From NCBI GenBank assembly GCA_019059635.1, contig JAGVRJ010000006.1, positions 1,364,001 to 1,428,000 on the forward strand: 64,000 bases of DNA. Reading direction: 5' to 3'. This stretch comes from Proales similis. Lineage: Eukaryota; Rotifera; Eurotatoria; Ploima; Proalidae. The translations under genes were made by a program, and so were the position numbers. This document shows positions 55,429 through 64,000 of this stretch, piece after piece; positions within the stretch are counted from its first letter, which is position 1, and every line of letters begins with the position of its first letter. Under the pieces are notes generated by a model. That model did not search any database. It had not been told where the DNA came from and saw only the letters and a list, made by a program, of their open reading frames with translations.

Positions 55429-56009
55429 ATGGGTCTTAATCTAAAAGGTGAGTTGAAGAGTGCGCTGTGTCTGTAAAATCGAAATCTAATTCAAAGCTGT
55501 TTGAAGGGTAAGTGAAGAAAACCTGCCAACTGAGCGCAGTCCATAGGCTTATTACAATAAACAAACAGACTCGTCACGTTGTCATTTCTCACTGCAGCTG
55601 GAGCAACTCTTCTTGTTCTGGGATGCGCACTCGCCAATTAGTAAGCAGTTTATGGCAACGAGCAGCGTTTCAATTCTAAACGAAAATTAGCAACTGGTGG
55701 CCCATATTTGTGGTTATCTTTTACGTGCTCTCGCCGCTTCCTGTTCTGATCTCACGACGATGGGCGAGCGACAGCTACATGTCGGACCCCTATAGCGGCC
55801 GGTGTGTAGAACTGAGTGCGTTTTTGACTTGTCTGCTGGTCATTAGCGCCTACGCCCTACCAACGGTGATGGCTCATACGCCCCTGGGCGCGCCATTGAT
55901 CAAATGGAGTTCGGCCGCGTTCATCTACGCCGGCAATACCATCATTTTCCTTAGCATATACATATTTGTCCGACTCGCTCTGGCCGAGGAGAGCTACAGC
56001 GGATGGTAA
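55429..56009 (+). CDS. LEPROT / VPS55 family endosomal membrane protein
   Basis: Small four-helix membrane protein of the leptin-receptor-gene-related/VPS55 family, which works in late endosome to vacuole or lysosome sorting. Three exons, 55429-55447, 55598-55640 and 55691-56009, give 126 aa (human LEPROT 131). The family pattern is clear: LLVLGCALANYNWWPIFVVI, YVLSPLPVLISRRW, LTCLLVISAYALPTVMA, AFIYAGNTIIFLSIYIF and the ending EESYSGW. The first exon is 19 bp (MGLNLK) and the first intron is about 150 bp, more than twice the local norm. The N-terminal helix is several residues shorter than in human; I looked for a small exon in that intron and found none that kept frame. Confidence 0.88.
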
Positions 56010-56430
56010 ATTTAACTTTAACTGCTCGAGCCATTAGTCCACGAACAAAACTCGCTTGACTATTCAGCATTTTCTTTCTCTCTTTAATTGTGAACATGAA
56101 CACAATAAACACTCTCTGCTAATCAAGCCTCGCCTAATCTAGCAAGTCTCGTCAGTGAAACCAAAAGAGAATTAAGAAAAATGTGAATTTATTTCCCGAT
56201 CGAAATTGGGGCGTTTGAAAATAATAATTCAAGGCGAATTTAAATCAATTGAGAAGCATTTGAAAGTAGCAAATGATGGAATCCGTGCTGGCTGCGTTAA
56301 AACGGCCCTCACCATGGCTGAGACGACACCTGAGCTGGCACTAACGAGTTGGTCAAATTCAATTTCCTCTTTTCAAATTTACACATGATGAGCGTCATTG
56401 AGTAGTAGAACGCTAAATGACGCAAATAAA
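56010..56430. other. Convergent 3' intergenic region
   Basis: About 420 bp between LEPROT (plus) and SAS-6 (minus). It holds the LEPROT signal and a minus-strand AATAAA at 56188-56193 that could serve SAS-6. No coding region seen. Confidence 0.5.
56104..56109 (+). terminator. Polyadenylation signal of LEPROT
   Basis: AATAAA about 95 bp after the stop codon. Confidence 0.55.
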
Positions 56431-58657
56431 TTAAGTCGATGGAAAATAGGCAGCTGCGAGTGAGGGTGTTGATTTTGAGGGGGCGAACGAATTGGTGGAA
56501 GCTGCGCTCTGACCTGGCACAGCGCTTCCCGATGAGATTTGCTTGTTGAGACGAGTGGCCGCGTTCAGCGTGTTCGGTTTGTTCATGTAGGCGCTCGGCG
56601 CCTGGCTTTTCATCGAGAGCTCGTAGTTGGGCGAATGACTCTGAAAGTATTTGGGGTCCAGTCTGGTGCTCGACACTGTCTGAGCGTTCGACGTAGTGTT
56701 CTCACTTGAAATGCCACTGCGATGAGTGTTGAGAGCCGAGTCGGTCTCTTGGTTTTCTTTAAACGCTTCGTTCAGCGGAATCGAGGTCGCCGATGATGAA
56801 CTGAGAGCGTTCTTGGTGCCCAGCGAAGAGTACGCGCCGAGAGGATTGCTCGGCTTGCTCGGATAAAAGTTGGTTCGTACCGACGACTCGGTGAGATGAG
56901 ACGGCGAAATGGCTCCGTGTGTGCTCATGAGCGGCTGCTGTCCGCCTGATGTTGAAAACGGCTTGAACCCAGTCGGCTCGTGCGCGTTCATCTTTGCGCC
57001 CATGTTGTTCTCGTTTATTTGTTTGTTGAGCCAGTTTATGATATTCTCGTCGCGTTTGAGCAGCTTGGCCGCCTCTTCCAGCTCATTGGTTTTCTTTTGC
57101 AGCGTTGTCTTCAGTTGATCGCTCTCGTCGCTCAACTCGCTTATTCTGGCCTTGAGCTGCTTTATTTGACCTTGAAAATCTTCAATCTCTTTCTCTTTTT
57201 CTTTCATCACTTTTTCCTGCTCGGTGAGTATTCGCGTCTTGAGCTTTATCTGTCCGGCCAGTGTTTTCTCTCTTGTCTGCAATTTGACCACCACGTCGTT
57301 GCCTTTCTTGAACTCTTGCACGTAGTGATTTATTTCGGCCTGTTTCCTCTTCAGCTCGCTCGCTCGTTCCTTGAGCAGGTCTTCCAGGTGTTTTCGCTGG
57401 GTCTGCTCGCTGCCGAGCATCTCGTTTGTCTTGGCAATCGCCTCCACCTTGTCCTTTAGTTCTTGCTCCAATACAGCGATTCGAGTCCGAGCCGCATTCA
57501 GCTGCTTCTCGCCTGAATGAACTTCACTGTCCAACGTTGTGTTCTGCTTGCGGATCGTGCTCAGCTCGTTCTTACACTCTTCGTACTCCGCTTGCATGCT
57601 GTTCAGCTTTGTTCTCAGCTCGTGCAGCTGTGACTCGTATTTGTACTTGAGCTCCAACAGGTCTTTATTGCCGGCCTCTAGCTCTTGGGAACGCGATTCG
57701 AGTTGCTTAATAGTCTTCAAATAGCCGGCCTCGAGCTCTTTTTTCTCGCTCTCGAACTTTTGCTGCGTGGCGTAGTGGGTCTGAAGCGACTTGTCACGTT
57801 CAAAGTTCAGCTCTTGCATGTGCTTGGTCAATAAGCGTTCGGATTGATTTTCTATTTCGCCTTTCAACTTTTCAATTTCAACATTCCTCTGAGATAACAA
57901 CTAAATTCAATTTGTTAGAGAATGGACTGCGAGCAAGTTGAAGGTCAAATTGGTGTTTACTTGCTGCGCGTTGTCCAGCTTCTGCGACAAGGTTCCTTTT
58001 GTCTCTTCGTACACTTGTGACAGCTTGCCGTACTGCTCTCGCAGGGTTTGTAAACAGTTGGCCAAATACTTTTTCACATCCGAATCGTTGCCCGGCATGA
58101 AGCTGAGCGACAGGTGACACAAATGCTTGAAAGGATTTATCTCAATGATATTCAGGCTCGCACTGCTGTGATCGTAAGGCAGCGGCTCTTTGGAATAGAA
58201 TTGAAGCTGGAACCTGTTAAGGCACGTCAGATGGCCACCAAAGGGTCGGGCTTAAAAGATTAGGAAATTTACTTTGGACTTTCGCTTTTCTCGTCTTTCT
58301 CGCAAGCACAGAGGAGATCGATGAACCGTTGGCCAAACGCGCCGAAATCCACCAACAGTCCCTGCTGCACTTTGAGCGTCTGGTAGTCTTCTTCGCTCAT
58401 GTAGAGCGAGTAGAGGAAGAACGGGTCGAACTCGTCGGTCAGTTTGATGATCAGCTCTGTCTTGGGCGACGGTACAGCGCTCGTCTGATAGTCCACAGTG
58501 ATGTGAATGTTTTTGAATCTGCTTAAATGAGGAGTTTTTCAATTCTGACAAGAACGGACCGATTGTGAATTGGGTAGAGCTGTTACCTTTCCTCTGACTT
58601 TGAGTTGGTCATTCGCACCAAAAGGTTTTTGGAGTAGAGGTTGCCGATGGTGGCCAT
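56431..58657 (-). CDS. SASS6: Centriole cartwheel protein SAS-6
   Basis: SAS-6 builds the ninefold cartwheel of new centrioles. Four exons on the minus strand: 58657-58587, 58518-58273, 58213-57961 and 57900-56431, giving 679 aa (human 657). The N-terminal head domain shows ELIIKLTDEFDPFFLYSLYM, SEEDYQTLKVQQGLLVDF and FGQRFIDLL, then NPFKHLCHLSLSFMPGND, the conserved PISA-type segment. A coiled coil of about 300 residues follows (from LLSQRNVEIEKLKGEIENQ through NIINWLNKQINEN, matching human LITWLNKELNEN). A disordered Ser/Thr-rich tail ends LAAAYFPST, like the vertebrate SAYFPG end. The last exon begins with TTG in mid-protein, so it should not be read as a separate gene. It is head to head with Rubicon across 706 bp. 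Confidence 0.95.
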
Positions 58658-59363
58658 GGCTCCGATTTCTTTCGATTGCTGCCTTGCGTTTCTTTGCCGC
58701 TTAATGATCGGTTGCTAGTCAAGTATGTGTATGCAAAATGTTTATGCTCGTCTCGCCGTAGAACGTTAGACCGCTGTATGCTGCTGCTAGACGACGACGA
58801 CCAGTGGCGAGGCGATGGCGCACGTGAACAGTCTGCAAAGTGCATGATGATGTGCGCGTTAATGTATGCCGTAAATTCTGCTCTCTCTCTCTCTCTAGCC
58901 GCGTATCATGAAGAACGATCTCGATAGCCTGTTTAATGGACTTTCATGGACAAATTGATTTCTTCTTCCTTTGAACACGATGCGGGGCTTAATGCGGAAA
59001 GGCTCTTTAAATGTGCTCAGTTCTGTATCAAAACCGCACTGGTCACGTGAGTCCGCAGACAAAAGCCGCACCCTGTCGAAATGAAAGCAAGAGCAAGAGA
59101 GGACGAGAAAAAGACTCGGCGGCGCATAATTTGAAGTAACTCGTTCGGCGTAAAACGTTTTCTCTCTCTCTCTCTATTTTTTTTTTATCTTATCCCAATG
59201 TTTCAAATAAAGACTCACGAACAAGCTGGCCAGTTAAATTAGAAAAGTCACATGACCTGATCATGAGAGAGGCTGCTTATTCGCTCTAAGCTCTCAAATA
59301 AATGAAAATTCTTGTGCTATCTATTCTAGAAGCGCGCGCTGCCATTTCATGATGTGAAGAAGC
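58658..59363. other. Divergent intergenic region, SAS-6 / Rubicon
   Basis: 706 bp between two starts facing apart. It holds TC repeats at 58881-58896 and 59161-59175. Both promoters should lie here. Confidence 0.5.
58881..58896. repeat. TC microsatellite
   Basis: Perfect TC run inside the divergent SAS-6/Rubicon region. Confidence 0.9.
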
Positions 59364-62300
59364 ATGTCGACCGGCACTCACAAACTCGACAACTACCGGA
59401 CCAAGCTGGCCCTGTTAAAGCACATAAAGATCACGATTGAGTCGCTTCTGTTCAATAGCCGCGAATTTAAATGGCACAGCTCAAACGGAATGGTAAATGT
59501 CTTTTGCAAAAGCGTGTGCAGTGTATTGGAGGATGGCATTGTTCTACCAAACCAAGCAAACCCGAAGCCGGTCTTCCAGTTATTCCATCTGTCCTCTCCG
59601 TCATCGCTCGCCTCGTCTCCGGCCGGCTCGCCCACGCCAAACACTCTTGGAAATCTGATCCAGAGTCAGACCGCATCCGGCCAAGTCGCTTACTCCTCGT
59701 CCGAGTCTGAGTCCAACTCGCGCAAGACCACTCTGAGCAACGATTACGACCAAGTGAGCGCTGCTGTGTGGATGTTTGTCACAAATTGCCTGTTCGATCC
59801 GTCTGCCGAGAACGCAACTGCCCAGAGCGAGTTTGTCAAAATCTACGAACAGCTGACAGCTCAGCAGCAAAGAACAAGTGAAGAGTCGAGTGAAACGATC
59901 TTGCTCGACTGGGTGAGCAGCTCGCTACGACAACGGACCCTTCTCAAGCAGCTTGAGCATTTAATTCGAGACCCAGGTCTATTAAATCAATACTATCGAC
60001 CGAACGCGTTCATTCAAGATCGAAGCCTGATCGATGACGTCCTAATTTACGTGCAGGCTTTAGAGACTCAGGACAGCTCTTTGCTCGATCGCCTGAAACA
60101 CAAATATTTCACCGAAATCGAACCTTCAATGTCCGAGTTGGCACATTCAGGTGAACTGAACACGTCGACAAGTTTGACCGCAGCTCGCGATCTGGCTAGC
60201 ACGTCGCTGACCGAATCTCTGATCGAAATGAAGATAAACGAGTTCAGCAACAACGCCAAAAAGATCAAGCAACATCGTCGCATGCAAAGTTTTCCCAACA
60301 TTCAGATCAATCACATAAAAAAGAACTCGATCGGCAGCTTGAGCAAACCGGTCGACTCAGAGCTTAGTCTTGCATCTAGCGAGTCAAGAGTTCAACAAAA
60401 TCCGAGCATCGTAATCGAACAAATCGACGATCAATTTATCAAGTCAAGCCAGATGACCAACGAGCCGAACTCGGCCGACTCTCGTCGAGAAAGCTGCAGT
60501 AGCAGTGGCAGCAGCGGTGAAATTGTTGAATTTGAAAGCACAAGTGTGTTTGACTTTATCCACGCAATTCAGATAAACTCAGAGTGCAGCACATTGGACA
60601 AGGAAAACGCTCATTTCATAATGGCCGACGTGGCCATCACAGCCAACGAATTAATCAAATCCCGAATCGATGAGGAGTCGTTCGGCAGCGTTATCGAACA
60701 GACGGCGGCGAAAGCCGAAAAGCAACAGCAGAATGCGCCTGGTCGCGCCAAGTCCGAGAACATTAAAATTAGAGACTTGAGTAGCCTCTCTCTGCCCAGC
60801 GCCTCGTTCAGTGGCCATTCGCCCAGCTCGCTCAGTTCGATGAACAATTCTTTCCAAATGCACGCCTCGCATCAAGCCTCGTCACCCAACGAATCGACAG
60901 CGCTCGCTTTCAGTCCATTCAGGCTGACAAGTATAAACGAAGATTATTCAAACGCAGATCGAAGATCGACACTTTCGTCCAGGAGCTCGTTTTTTTCAGC
61001 TACACGCAGTCCACCTGAGAGGATGCTTCTGAACGAGGAAGGGTTTGAAATCATCCCGTCGTCTGTAAGCAACCGGAAGCGCCGCTTTAGCTGGGAGAAT
61101 GTGGACGACGAGAGCACTGGCGAGTATCTGGCCAATCGTCTAATTTCCAACTTGATCAGCTATCTAATGAGCCAGCACGAGACCAATGTGCGCGATTTCA
61201 TTCCCAAGCTGAGCCAGCTGACGTTTTTCATCAGCTTCATCGAGTACTTTGAACAAGTTCAGCTTTACCAGCAGCTTCTTACCAACTGGAAAGCCACCAG
61301 CCGAAGCCTGGCGACAAATCAAGATCAAGAATTGGTGTCCACTCTGAGACGCGGCTCTGAACTATCAGCATCAAGCATTTACTTGAGCAAAGCCGACACC
61401 TCAAGGACGTTTGTGCTGGGCAGCGGACTGCGATTCAAATCACGCACAAAGACCCCGTACACTTTCTCGAGCGCCAAAGTGAGGAAAGCGGCCCTAACGG
61501 CTGCAGCGGCAGTTAAGCTATCCGGTCAGTCTGACCAGCTCGTAGCTCAAAGTCAACCAAGCGCCAAAACAAGTCGGCTGATTCGTCAATTATCGCACAG
61601 CTCACAAATGAACTCGGAGCTTTTCAGCTCGATGAGTACAGACATTGACCAGCAAAAGCACGCGGTCTCGCTTCTCAATCAACGAATAATCGGCGACGAT
61701 TCGTGGGCGCCAGTCAGAGATCAGCTCATACTCAATATTCCGTCGCGACCCAAACGTCAAGATCAAATCGCTCAGCAACAATTCAGATGCGCCGACTGTG
61801 GCGTCGAGGTCAGTCCGGTGTCGAGCAAATCGTTTCATTACTGCGAGTACTTTGCCAAATATTTTTGCCGTTGTTGTCACGTAAAGCAAAAATCCTACAT
61901 TCCAGCGCATGTGATATTTCTCTCCGACTATCGCACCACATACGAAGTGAGCAAAAAAGCAAAGAACTTCCTGGACCGTATACTCAAAGAGCCATTGATC
62001 AACCTTGAAAGTCTAAATCCATCTCTGTTCGAACGCACTGGCTTGTTCGCCAAGGTCAAGAGAGTTAGACAAAAGTTGTACAACAGCAGGTCGTACATAA
62101 ACGCTTGTCGCTTTGCGGCGCCTCTTCGAACCGAGTTGGAGGACGAGTTTGAACATTTCATCGTAAACACGGCTGACTCTTATTCGATAGACACCATGTT
62201 CAAGATAAAACGAGGAAAATTCTACGAAAAGCTCAAAACCATCACCGACAAGATCGAAGAGCATATACGCACCTGCGAGCTCTGCCGACTACAAGGCTAC

Positions 62301-62501
62301 ATATGCGGCCTCTGTTCCAAATCTGATCTACTCTATCCGTTTGACTTGGACTACACCAGCAAGTGTCCAAACTGCCTCGCTTGTTTCCATAAAAGTTGCT
62401 TTAAATCGCCCGATCAATGCCCTAGATGCCGGCGTAAGCGCGAGCGTATTCGCTCTAACGCCTCGTCAGGCATCGCAGACGAGCTTGTTCCTAAAGTCTG
62501 A
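59364..62501 (+). CDS. RUBCN: Rubicon (RUN and Rubicon-homology domain protein)
   Basis: Negative regulator of autophagosome and endosome maturation that binds the Beclin1-VPS34 complex and Rab7. Intronless, 1045 aa (human 972). The N-terminal RUN domain runs to about residue 250 (LLKHIKITIESLLFNSREF, VSAAVWMFVTNCLFD, YYRPNAFIQDRSLIDDVL). A long Ser-rich middle follows. The Rubicon-homology domain begins near residue 770: FRCADCGVEVSP, FHYCEYFAKYFCRCCH, YIPAHVIFLSDYRTTYEVSK, YINACRFAAPLRTELEDEF, MFKIKRGKFYEKLK, TCELCRLQGYICGLC, then CPNCLACFHKSCF and DQCPRC. All zinc-ligand cysteines and histidines of the Rab7-binding module seem present. The exact match of RUN plus RH order separates it from PLEKHM1 (which has PH domains) and Pacer (no RUN). 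Confidence 0.93.
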   Translation: MSTGTHKLDNYRTKLALLKHIKITIESLLFNSREFKWHSSNGMVNVFCKSVCSVLEDGIVLPNQANPKPVFQLFHLSSPSSLASSPAGSPTPNTLGNLIQSQTASGQVAYSSSESESNSRKTTLSNDYDQVSAAVWMFVTNCLFDPSAENATAQSEFVKIYEQLTAQQQRTSEESSETILLDWVSSSLRQRTLLKQLEHLIRDPGLLNQYYRPNAFIQDRSLIDDVLIYVQALETQDSSLLDRLKHKYFTEIEPSMSELAHSGELNTSTSLTAARDLASTSLTESLIEMKINEFSNNAKKIKQHRRMQSFPNIQINHIKKNSIGSLSKPVDSELSLASSESRVQQNPSIVIEQIDDQFIKSSQMTNEPNSADSRRESCSSSGSSGEIVEFESTSVFDFIHAIQINSECSTLDKENAHFIMADVAITANELIKSRIDEESFGSVIEQTAAKAEKQQQNAPGRAKSENIKIRDLSSLSLPSASFSGHSPSSLSSMNNSFQMHASHQASSPNESTALAFSPFRLTSINEDYSNADRRSTLSSRSSFFSATRSPPERMLLNEEGFEIIPSSVSNRKRRFSWENVDDESTGEYLANRLISNLISYLMSQHETNVRDFIPKLSQLTFFISFIEYFEQVQLYQQLLTNWKATSRSLATNQDQELVSTLRRGSELSASSIYLSKADTSRTFVLGSGLRFKSRTKTPYTFSSAKVRKAALTAAAAVKLSGQSDQLVAQSQPSAKTSRLIRQLSHSSQMNSELFSSMSTDIDQQKHAVSLLNQRIIGDDSWAPVRDQLILNIPSRPKRQDQIAQQQFRCADCGVEVSPVSSKSFHYCEYFAKYFCRCCHVKQKSYIPAHVIFLSDYRTTYEVSKKAKNFLDRILKEPLINLESLNPSLFERTGLFAKVKRVRQKLYNSRSYINACRFAAPLRTELEDEFEHFIVNTADSYSIDTMFKIKRGKFYEKLKTITDKIEEHIRTCELCRLQGYICGLCSKSDLLYPFDLDYTSKCPNCLACFHKSCFKSPDQCPRCRRKRERIRSNASSGIADELVPKV

Positions 62502-62582
62502 TAAATTAAGAATCAAAATATCCATTTAACCGAGCGCTTGTATATTATTTTGACTTTTTGCCTAAATTTTTCTTATTTTTTA

Positions 62583-62588
62583 AATAAA
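62583..62588 (+). terminator. Polyadenylation signal of Rubicon gene
   Basis: AATAAA about 80 bp after the stop codon. Confidence 0.6.
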
Positions 62589-62714
62589 CGCCGCTGGAAG
62601 TATGCTGCCGAGCAGGCTATTCTTCGATTCTCACGTCTCAATGGGCTTTAAACCCTCTTGAGCCTGTTGCGTTCAGTTATTCCTATTTCAACTGCTCCGA
62701 AAAGACAGTTGAGA

Positions 62715-64000
62715 ATGGAAGAAGTTGACAGAATTATCATCCAAACTTTGTCATCAATCGGATGGTGAGCTTAACGCCAATCTATGCTAAAGAGTTTGTA
62801 AGTTTCACCATTTTTTGCAAACTAGCGAAATGCCCGACGAAGTGAGCAACATAAAAGGCTTTGTGTCCGAGTTGTTTATTGAGGCGGTGGCCAAACTTCT
62901 CAATAGTCTGAACGCCAGCGAAGAAACTCTTCCGTCCAAGTTACCGCCGAACACTGCGGTCAAATTTCGTATCTGTTCGAAATTTGCCGAAATATGCCAA
63001 GTAAGCGACCTCTTTCGGGCAAGATTGAAACAATTGAAGCATTTGCTCGAGAAATAGAAAATTGGATATAAAGGAGAAATCGGCTACCAAACGTTTCTCT
63101 ATACCAATGAGATTGACATGCGGCGCTTGTTGATATTTCTGGTCGAGAAGCTTTCCAAGGAAACGGCCAGCAGCGCCGGGACGGGCACTGAACCGCAAAA
63201 GACAAAAGGCCTAAAGAGCGAAATCGCAAGGCTCATTCAATCCAAGTCTGAGCAAATCTGGCGGCCTCCTTATCTTAACTTTGACGGTCTGAGGATTGGA
63301 CCCAGCAACAACTTTGAAATTGAGGTCGGTGTCTGACAGAGCTTTTGAATTGATTTAGTTAAAGAGACTCGCACATTTTTCAAGGGCTGTGCATTCAAGT
63401 CAAGACTGCGCAATTTTAAGCCATCACTGCCCAGCGATTATATCGACGAAAAAAGAGACGAGACCAAAGACTACGCCGACAACTTCTGCCCAATTATAAC
63501 TGAGCAAGCCGCCAGGCAGGCTGTCGATTTGCTAACGTCACTTTTGGATTTGAACACTCTTGAGAGAATGAAGCAACAACGCTTTCTCAACGATGAACTG
63601 GACTCGAATGAAGCTTGTCGCAAAGTTTGTTCCCATTCAGTGCTTTTATTTTCAGGCTTTTATTTACCGTCAAGAAACAACCAGGAAAACAGTTCGAGAC
63701 TGAAAGATATGAAGAAGTCGGTTGGCGATCGAATAAAACAGTACAGCAAGCTAGTGGACGAATCGAGCCAGCAAAGCTCTTCTGGACTCACCGCAGCTGA
63801 CATGTCCCAGATTGAGTACGAAGTGATGAAGAATGTTTCTAATTTGAAACTGAATTCCAGCCGTTTTGCGTTCGAGGAGAAGCTTCAATTTGCATCAGTA
63901 AAACTGCTCATTTTAGAAGCTCATTTCAGCGATAAAAGCTAAAAATAATTTGAACCAAAGGACGAGACTGGCAAAGCGTTGCTGGTCGGTGCTTCCGATG
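62715..64000 (+). CDS. CCDC22: CCDC22 (CCC complex subunit), 5' part (partial)
   Basis: Subunit of the COMMD-CCDC22-CCDC93 complex that works with Retriever and WASH in endosomal recycling. Exons visible: 62715-62764, 62826-63000, 63058-63324, 63385-63624, 63685-63897 and 63961 to the window edge. The start MEEVDRIIIQTLSSIG matches the human start MEEADRILIHSL. The NN-CH-like domain shows FVSELFIEAVAKLLNSL, GYKGEIGYQTFLYTNEID and LLIFLVEKL. Later parts give QIWRPPYL, QAVDLLTSLLDLNTLERM and SSRFAFEEKLQFAS, equivalent to the human SRFTHSEKF region. The intron 63625-63684 is 60 bp and stop-free in frame, so retention would add 20 residues. The rest of the coiled-coil part lies beyond the window. 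Confidence 0.88.

Noticed and set aside
57900-57902. Possible separate coiled-coil gene starting at 57900
   Set aside because: The start would be TTG. The frame is the last exon of SAS-6, joined in phase to the upstream exons.
1-64000. tRNA genes, rRNA, CRISPR arrays and transposons
   Set aside because: I scanned by eye for B-box-like sequence, regularly spaced repeats and transposase or reverse transcriptase motifs and found none that hold up; B-box-like matches (for example near 23945) lie inside coding exons. A tRNAscan-SE and RepeatMasker run would settle it.

Overview
The window is eukaryotic nuclear DNA from a compact invertebrate genome. Coding exons are split by very short GT-AG introns (mostly 43-71 bp), genes sit on both strands a few hundred bases apart, and AATAAA signals follow many stop codons. 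The gene set is animal: gephyrin, a DM-domain factor, an oxytocin/vasopressin-family neuropeptide, SAS-6, a SANS-like scaffold. Three nuclear receptor genes of NR1J/HR96 type (P-box ESCKA), one of them a ligand-binding-domain-only gene, resemble the HR96-like expansions known from acariform mites. A mite or related arthropod is my best guess; the sequence alone does not prove it.

Layout. 1-961: 5' end of a cadherin (minus), then about 5.4 kb without recognisable genes. 6.4-9.3 kb: TMEM86 lysoplasmalogenase and TBC1D7 (both minus). 9.5-14.2 kb: gephyrin and ZDHHC6 (plus). 14.3-15.9 kb: nuclear receptor A (minus), divergent from WIPI3/WDR45B (16.6-18.0 kb). 19.2-24.7 kb: a small unknown gene, CWC22 and hexosaminidase D. 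25.1-27.8 kb: an IVNS1ABP-type BTB-kelch protein (minus). 29.3-33.1 kb: ZC3HC1/NIPA, a SANS-like ankyrin protein and an inotocin precursor, which meets a stomatin/podocin gene tail to tail. 35.9-40.1 kb: nuclear receptors B (LBD only) and C. 40.5-47.4 kb: a class V aminotransferase, MED18, PNPO and PGAP1. 47.6-48.7 kb: an unknown secreted protein (minus). 48.7-55.4 kb: a DMRT gene with long empty flanks. 55.4-64 kb: LEPROT/VPS55, SAS-6 (minus), Rubicon and the 5' part of CCDC22.

Most genes are unrelated housekeeping genes, though several concern endomembranes and autophagy (WIPI3, Rubicon, LEPROT, CCDC22, PGAP1, ZDHHC6). I reconstructed exons by hand from splice signals and known family sequences; every multi-exon model given is in frame from start to stop, or to the window edge.

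Most notable points: (1) sharply bounded tracts of near-identical DNA shared by the three nuclear receptor genes, including one in inverted orientation 20 kb away, which suggests gene conversion; (2) an LBD-only NR1J-like gene; (3) an oxytocin/vasopressin-like peptide with Trp at position 8; (4) a SANS-like protein with no SAM domain.
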